Source: Streptomyces sp. A2-16
GTDB lineage: Bacteria > Actinomycetota > Actinomycetes > Streptomycetales > Streptomycetaceae
Assembly: GCF_018128905.1 (NCBI RefSeq)
Contig: NZ_CP063808.1
Span: 8,928,001 to 8,992,000, forward strand
Length of the DNA stretch: 64,000 nucleotides
Reading direction: 5' to 3'
Below the pieces are notes generated by a model. That model had not been told where the DNA came from, made no database searches, and saw only the letters and a list, made by a program, of their open reading frames with translations. Positions 60,935-64,000 of the stretch are shown here, in pieces; positions within the stretch are counted from its first letter, which is position 1, and each line of letters starts with the position of its first letter. A program made the translations under genes and the position numbers.

Positions 60935-61450
60935 ATGCCATGGCCAATGATCCCGGCCATGCCTGCCATCGCCGCGTCAGCCCGCCAGACCTCGACGGCC
61001 GCGCTGCGGTTCGGGCGGTTGGCGTCGATGGGCACGGTCGCGCTGGTGATCCTGATCGCCGGGGTGTGGGCCTCCTGGGGCAGCGCCCAGTACGTGATGC
61101 TCACCAAGGGCCGGGAGCGCGGCACGATCGAGGTCGCGCGGTGCTCGCAGGACCAGTGCAGCGGGCCGTACACGCCGCTGTCGCACGGGTCCGAGGCGCG
61201 GGACCGGGTCGCCATCGAGAAGACGGTGGCCGTGCGCAAGGGGCGGACCTACACGGTGGTGGTCAAGCCCGGCACCGATGACGTCGTACGGTCCGGACCG
61301 GCCGGAGTGCTCTATTCCTGGGTGCCGATGGGCGGGGCGCTGCTGCTCGCGTCGGTGGTCGTGGCGGGCGGGCTGCGCAGGACCCGGTTCGCGTGGGTGC
61401 TGGCAGGGTCGGGGGTCGCACTGCTCACGGCGGCTTTCGTGACCATCTGA
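60935..61450 (+). CDS. small membrane protein
   Basis: 171 residues from the ATG at 60935; ATGs at 60947 and 60959 are alternatives and no ribosome site decides. Membrane segments LASMGTVALVILIAGVWASW and VPMGGALLLASVVVAGGL followed by WVLAGSGVALLTAAFVTI. The loop between (residues about 50-130) has a Cys pair (ARCSQDQCSG) and is probably extracellular. No family is recognised. The gene follows pth by 19 bp and may be cotranscribed. Confidence 0.7.
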   Translation: MPWPMIPAMPAIAASARQTSTAALRFGRLASMGTVALVILIAGVWASWGSAQYVMLTKGRERGTIEVARCSQDQCSGPYTPLSHGSEARDRVAIEKTVAVRKGRTYTVVVKPGTDDVVRSGPAGVLYSWVPMGGALLLASVVVAGGLRRTRFAWVLAGSGVALLTAAFVTI

Positions 61451-61503
61451 CAGCTTTCGCCGTTCTCTGTTTCTGTGGAGAACGTGACTGTTGTCTGTTC
61501 GTG

Positions 61504-61520
61504 ATTGACCAGAGGTCAAT
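61504..61520. promoter_or_regulatory. palindrome upstream of the LAETG protein gene
   Basis: ATTGACCAGAGGTCAAT is a perfect 7-3-7 inverted repeat, 69-85 bp before the start codon; it contains TTGACC, so it may overlap a -35. A weak hairpin (GTTCTC/GAGAAC) lies at 61462-61483. Confidence 0.5.
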
Positions 61521-61588
61521 GGGGGCTGGAAGCTGAGCCGCCCCCTCCACATCTTCCCGTTTCACTCTCGAAGATGGATCACTGCCCC

Positions 61589-62284
61589 ATGCGCACCCTC
61601 ACCCGCTTCGGCGTCCTGTCCGCTGTCGCCTCGGCGGCCTTCCTGGTCGCGCCGGTCGCCCACGCCACCGCTCCCGGTGACAACGGAACCGTGAAGATCC
61701 ACGACGCCACCACCGGCGAAGAGCTCCGCAAGAACGAGCCGCACGTCTGCACCTTCTATCTGGACGCCTTCGGCTTCGACGCCGTCCAGGAGGTCGACTG
61801 GCACATCGAGGCCTGGGCCCCGACGGCCGACGTCAAGGGCGAGACCGTGAAGTCCGGCGAGATCACGCTGGACGCGGACGGCCACGGCCGCACCGAGGAC
61901 CTGTCGCTGCCCGACGGGCACTACAAGCTGTTCTGGAACTTCGACGGCGAGAAGGGGGCCGCCAAGCACAAGGTGTTCTGGACGGACTGCGAGGACGAGC
62001 AGGGCGGTGGCGGCGGTACGGCCACGCCCACCACGTCGGCCACCCCCACCGCCTCGGCCACCCCCGGCCAGTCCGCCTCGCCCACCACCGGGCCCGGCGC
62101 CGAGCCCAGCGAGTCCACCGAGGCCGGCGCCTCCGCGTCGGCCTCCTCCTCCGCCTCCGCGCAGGGTTCCACCGGCGACCTCGCCGAGACCGGCAACGGC
62201 GCTCCCGTCGGCCTGCTCTCGGGGCTCGCCGCCGCGCTGGTGGCGGCGGGCGGTTACCTCGTGGTCAGGCGGCGCCGGGCCTGA
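61589..62284 (+). CDS. sortase-anchored surface protein (LAETG motif)
   Basis: 231 residues from the ATG at 61589 (ATG 61574 possible). Signal peptide TRFGVLSAVASAAFLVAPVA ending HAT. The mature domain (DNGTVKIHDATTGEELRKNE, then PHVCTFYLDAFGFDAVQ) is beta-rich with two Cys. A Thr/Ser/Pro-rich wall-spanning stretch is followed by the sorting signal: LAETG, a hydrophobic segment (PVGLLSGLAAALVAAGGYLV) and RRRRA. LAxTG is the class E sortase site of Streptomyces, used for example for long chaplins. No sortase gene lies in the window. Confidence 0.9.
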   Translation: MRTLTRFGVLSAVASAAFLVAPVAHATAPGDNGTVKIHDATTGEELRKNEPHVCTFYLDAFGFDAVQEVDWHIEAWAPTADVKGETVKSGEITLDADGHGRTEDLSLPDGHYKLFWNFDGEKGAAKHKVFWTDCEDEQGGGGGTATPTTSATPTASATPGQSASPTTGPGAEPSESTEAGASASASSSASAQGSTGDLAETGNGAPVGLLSGLAAALVAAGGYLVVRRRRA

Positions 62285-62291
62285 CGCAGAC

Positions 62292-62337
62292 GGCGGAAGG
62301 CGGTGCCCCCGGAATCCCGGGGGCACCGCCTTCCGCC
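62292..62337. terminator. very strong bidirectional terminator
   Basis: 21 bp at 62292-62312 pair perfectly with 62317-62337 with a 4-nt loop (core GGCGGAAGGCGGTGCCCCC), followed by TTTC. It separates the convergent LAETG and ppc genes. Confidence 0.9.
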
Positions 62338-62353
62338 TTTCTCCGTGCGGAGG

Positions 62354-64000
62354 TCAGCCGGTGTTGCGCAGGCCGGCGGCCACGCCGTTGACGGTCAGCA
62401 GCAGCGCGCGGGAGAGCAGCGGGTCGGGCTGTTCACCGGCCGCGGCCGCGTCGCGCTGACGCTTGAGCAGGGCCACCTGGAGGTAGGAGATCGGGTCCAG
62501 GTAGGCGTCGCGGATGGCGAAGGTCTGCTTGAGGACCGGGGTGGCGTCGAGGAGTTCGGACTCGCCGGTGATCCTCAGGACCTCGCGGACGGTGAGCTCG
62601 TGCTCGGCCTCGATGTCGGCGAAGACGTGCTGGAGCTCGGCGGGGACGAGCGTCTCGACGTAGTGGCGGGCGATGCGCAGGTCCGTCTTCGCGAGCGTCA
62701 TCTCGACGTTGGAGATGAAGTTGCGGAAGAAGTGCCACTGCTCGTGCATCTCGTCGAGCACGCCCTCTCCCCCCAACGTCGCGGTCGGGCCCGCCTCGCG
62801 CAGCGCCTTCAGCCCCGAGCCGACGCCGAACCAGCCGGGCACGATCTGCCGGGACTGGGTCCAGCCGAACACCCACGGGATGGCGCGCAGTCCGTCGAGG
62901 GAGACGCCCGAGCCGGGACGGCGGGCGGGCCGTGAGCCGAGGTGCAGGTCGGCGAGCTGGTCCACCGGCGTCGACGCGAGGAAGTACGTCGGCAGGTCCG
63001 GGTCCTCGACGAGCCTGCGGTACGCGGCGTGGGCGGCGTCCGACACGATGTCCATCGCGGCGTCCCAGCGGGCCAGCGCCTCGTCGGACTGACGGGGAGC
63101 CGTGTGCAGGGCGGACGCCTGGAGGGTGGCCGCGACCGTCAGCTCCAGGTTCTCCCGGGCCAGCGAGGGCACGAGGTACTTGTCGGAGATGACCTCGCCC
63201 TGCTCGGTCACCTTGATCTCGCCCTCCAGGGTGCCCCAGGGCTGGGCGAGGATCGCGTCGTGCGAGGGGCCGCCGCCGCGGCCGACGGTGCCGCCGCGGC
63301 CGTGGAAGAGGCGCAGCCGGACCCCGTAGCGGTGGGCGACGTCACGCAGGCGGCGCTGCGCCCGGTGGATCTCCCACTGGCTGGTGGTGATGCCGCCGAA
63401 CTTGGAGGAGTCGGAGTAGCCGAGCATGACCTCCTGGACGTCCCCGCGCAGCGCGACCAGGCGGCGGTACGACGGGTCGGAGAGCATGTCCTCCAGGATG
63501 GTGTCGGCGGCCTTCAGCTCGTCGGTGGTCTCCAGGAGCGGCACGATGCCGATCTTCGCCCACCCGGCGTGCAGGTCGAGCAGACCGGCCTCGCGGGCCA
63601 GCACCGCGGCCGCGAAGACGTCGTCGGCGCCCTGGCACATCGAGATGATGTACGACTCGATGACCTCGGGTCCGAAGACCTCCAGCGCCCGCTTCACGGT
63701 CTGGAAGACCCCGAGGGTCTTCTCGCCGGCCGCGTCCACCGGGGCCGGCGTGGGCGCCAGCGGCCTGCGGGAGCGCAGCTCCTTGGCGAGCAGCTTGGCG
63801 CGGTACTCGCGGGGCATGTCCACGTACCGCCAGGACTCCTCGCCGAGACGGTCGAAGAGCTGGCCGAGGGCGTGGTGGTGGGCGTCGGCGTGCTCGCGGA
63901 CGTCCATGGTGGCGAGCTGGAGGCCGAAGGCGGACAGGGTGCGGATGGTGCGGTCCATCCGGCCGTCGGCGAACAGGCCGCCGCGGTGTTCCCTGAGCGA
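62354..64000 (-). CDS. ppc: phosphoenolpyruvate carboxylase, C-terminal part
   Basis: The frame is open from 62354 to the right edge, so the gene continues beyond 64000; 549 codons are seen and the start is outside. Active-site segments: VMLGYSDSSKFGGITTSQWE, LRLFHGRGGTVGRGGGPSHD (catalytic His and glycine loop) and ILAQPWGTLEGEIKVTEQGE. The C-terminus ends SRALLLTVNGVAAGLRNTG, the usual conserved NTG. It carboxylates PEP to oxaloacetate to refill the TCA cycle. Enolase, which makes its substrate, is 46 kb away on the same strand. Confidence 0.97.
   Translation of the reverse strand, partial: SLREHRGGLFADGRMDRTIRTLSAFGLQLATMDVREHADAHHHALGQLFDRLGEESWRYVDMPREYRAKLLAKELRSRRPLAPTPAPVDAAGEKTLGVFQTVKRALEVFGPEVIESYIISMCQGADDVFAAAVLAREAGLLDLHAGWAKIGIVPLLETTDELKAADTILEDMLSDPSYRRLVALRGDVQEVMLGYSDSSKFGGITTSQWEIHRAQRRLRDVAHRYGVRLRLFHGRGGTVGRGGGPSHDAILAQPWGTLEGEIKVTEQGEVISDKYLVPSLARENLELTVAATLQASALHTAPRQSDEALARWDAAMDIVSDAAHAAYRRLVEDPDLPTYFLASTPVDQLADLHLGSRPARRPGSGVSLDGLRAIPWVFGWTQSRQIVPGWFGVGSGLKALREAGPTATLGGEGVLDEMHEQWHFFRNFISNVEMTLAKTDLRIARHYVETLVPAELQHVFADIEAEHELTVREVLRITGESELLDATPVLKQTFAIRDAYLDPISYLQVALLKRQRDAAAAGEQPDPLLSRALLLTVNGVAAGLRNTG

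Overview
The window is chromosomal DNA of a Streptomyces species. It has very high G+C with the matching third-position bias, an intact bldA-type tRNA-Leu(UAA), two resuscitation-promoting-factor genes (one behind a ydaO/c-di-AMP riboswitch), GTG and TTG starts behind strong Shine-Dalgarno sites, and a LAETG surface protein. The order pobA, bldA, cfa, ndh, ppx, DUF501, divIC, eno, rpf pair, CYP107-like P450, mazG, surA-like, mfd, ABC transporter, glmU, prs, rplY, pth, ppc matches my recollection of S. coelicolor SCO3084 to SCO3127.

Layout. 1-5.1 kb: the start of pobA, a secreted protein, a repeat-rich gap, and a compact accessory locus made of a membrane M50 peptidase with a PqqD-like N-terminal region, two near-identical 71-72 aa peptides, and a divergent HTH regulator across a palindromic operator. 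5.1-9.8 kb: a small hypothetical gene, bldA and a two-gene ABC exporter. 9.8-17 kb: cfa, ndh (with two Rex-like sites upstream), and the eno, divIC, DUF501, ppx run. 16.8-23.6 kb: two Rpf genes, a P450, mazG, an 18-copy 16-bp tandem array, a SurA-like lipoprotein and a DUF1906 protein. 23.7-28.1 kb: a soluble Ser/Thr kinase, a membrane protein, and an HTH/N6-methylase/HsdS-like fusion whose catalytic motif IV reads HPPF. 28.3-34.3 kb: secreted proteins, lipoproteins and small regulators. 34.5-46 kb: mfd, an XRE/DUF397 (WhiJ/BldB-like) module, a second ABC exporter paralogous to the first, and an MFS pump. 46.3-49.4 kb: an acetate-type symporter pair and a DivIVA-like coiled-coil protein.

49.6-55.0 kb is the most unusual stretch. 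Four consecutive genes are built from polymorphic-toxin and immunity domains: a 967 aa protein joining an Imm35/YrhB-like domain, a collagen-like Pro/Gly linker, a deaminase-like domain and a SUKH-4 domain; a WHH-nuclease/SUKH fusion; a YwqJ-type deaminase; and a SUKH-3 protein. None has an export signal, so this looks like an intracellular toxin-immunity-derived system rather than a secreted effector locus.

55.0-64 kb: an orphan NarL-family histidine kinase, tRNA-Gln, glmU, prs, rplY with a structured leader, pth, a membrane protein, a sortase-type surface protein and the end of ppc.

Functional threads: peptidoglycan growth and remodelling (glmU, rpf pair, divIC, LAETG protein), central metabolism and redox (eno, ppc, ndh, prs), translation and repair housekeeping (bldA, tRNA-Gln, rplY, pth, mfd, mazG), and the two accessory loci at 1.9-5.1 and 49.6-55.0 kb.
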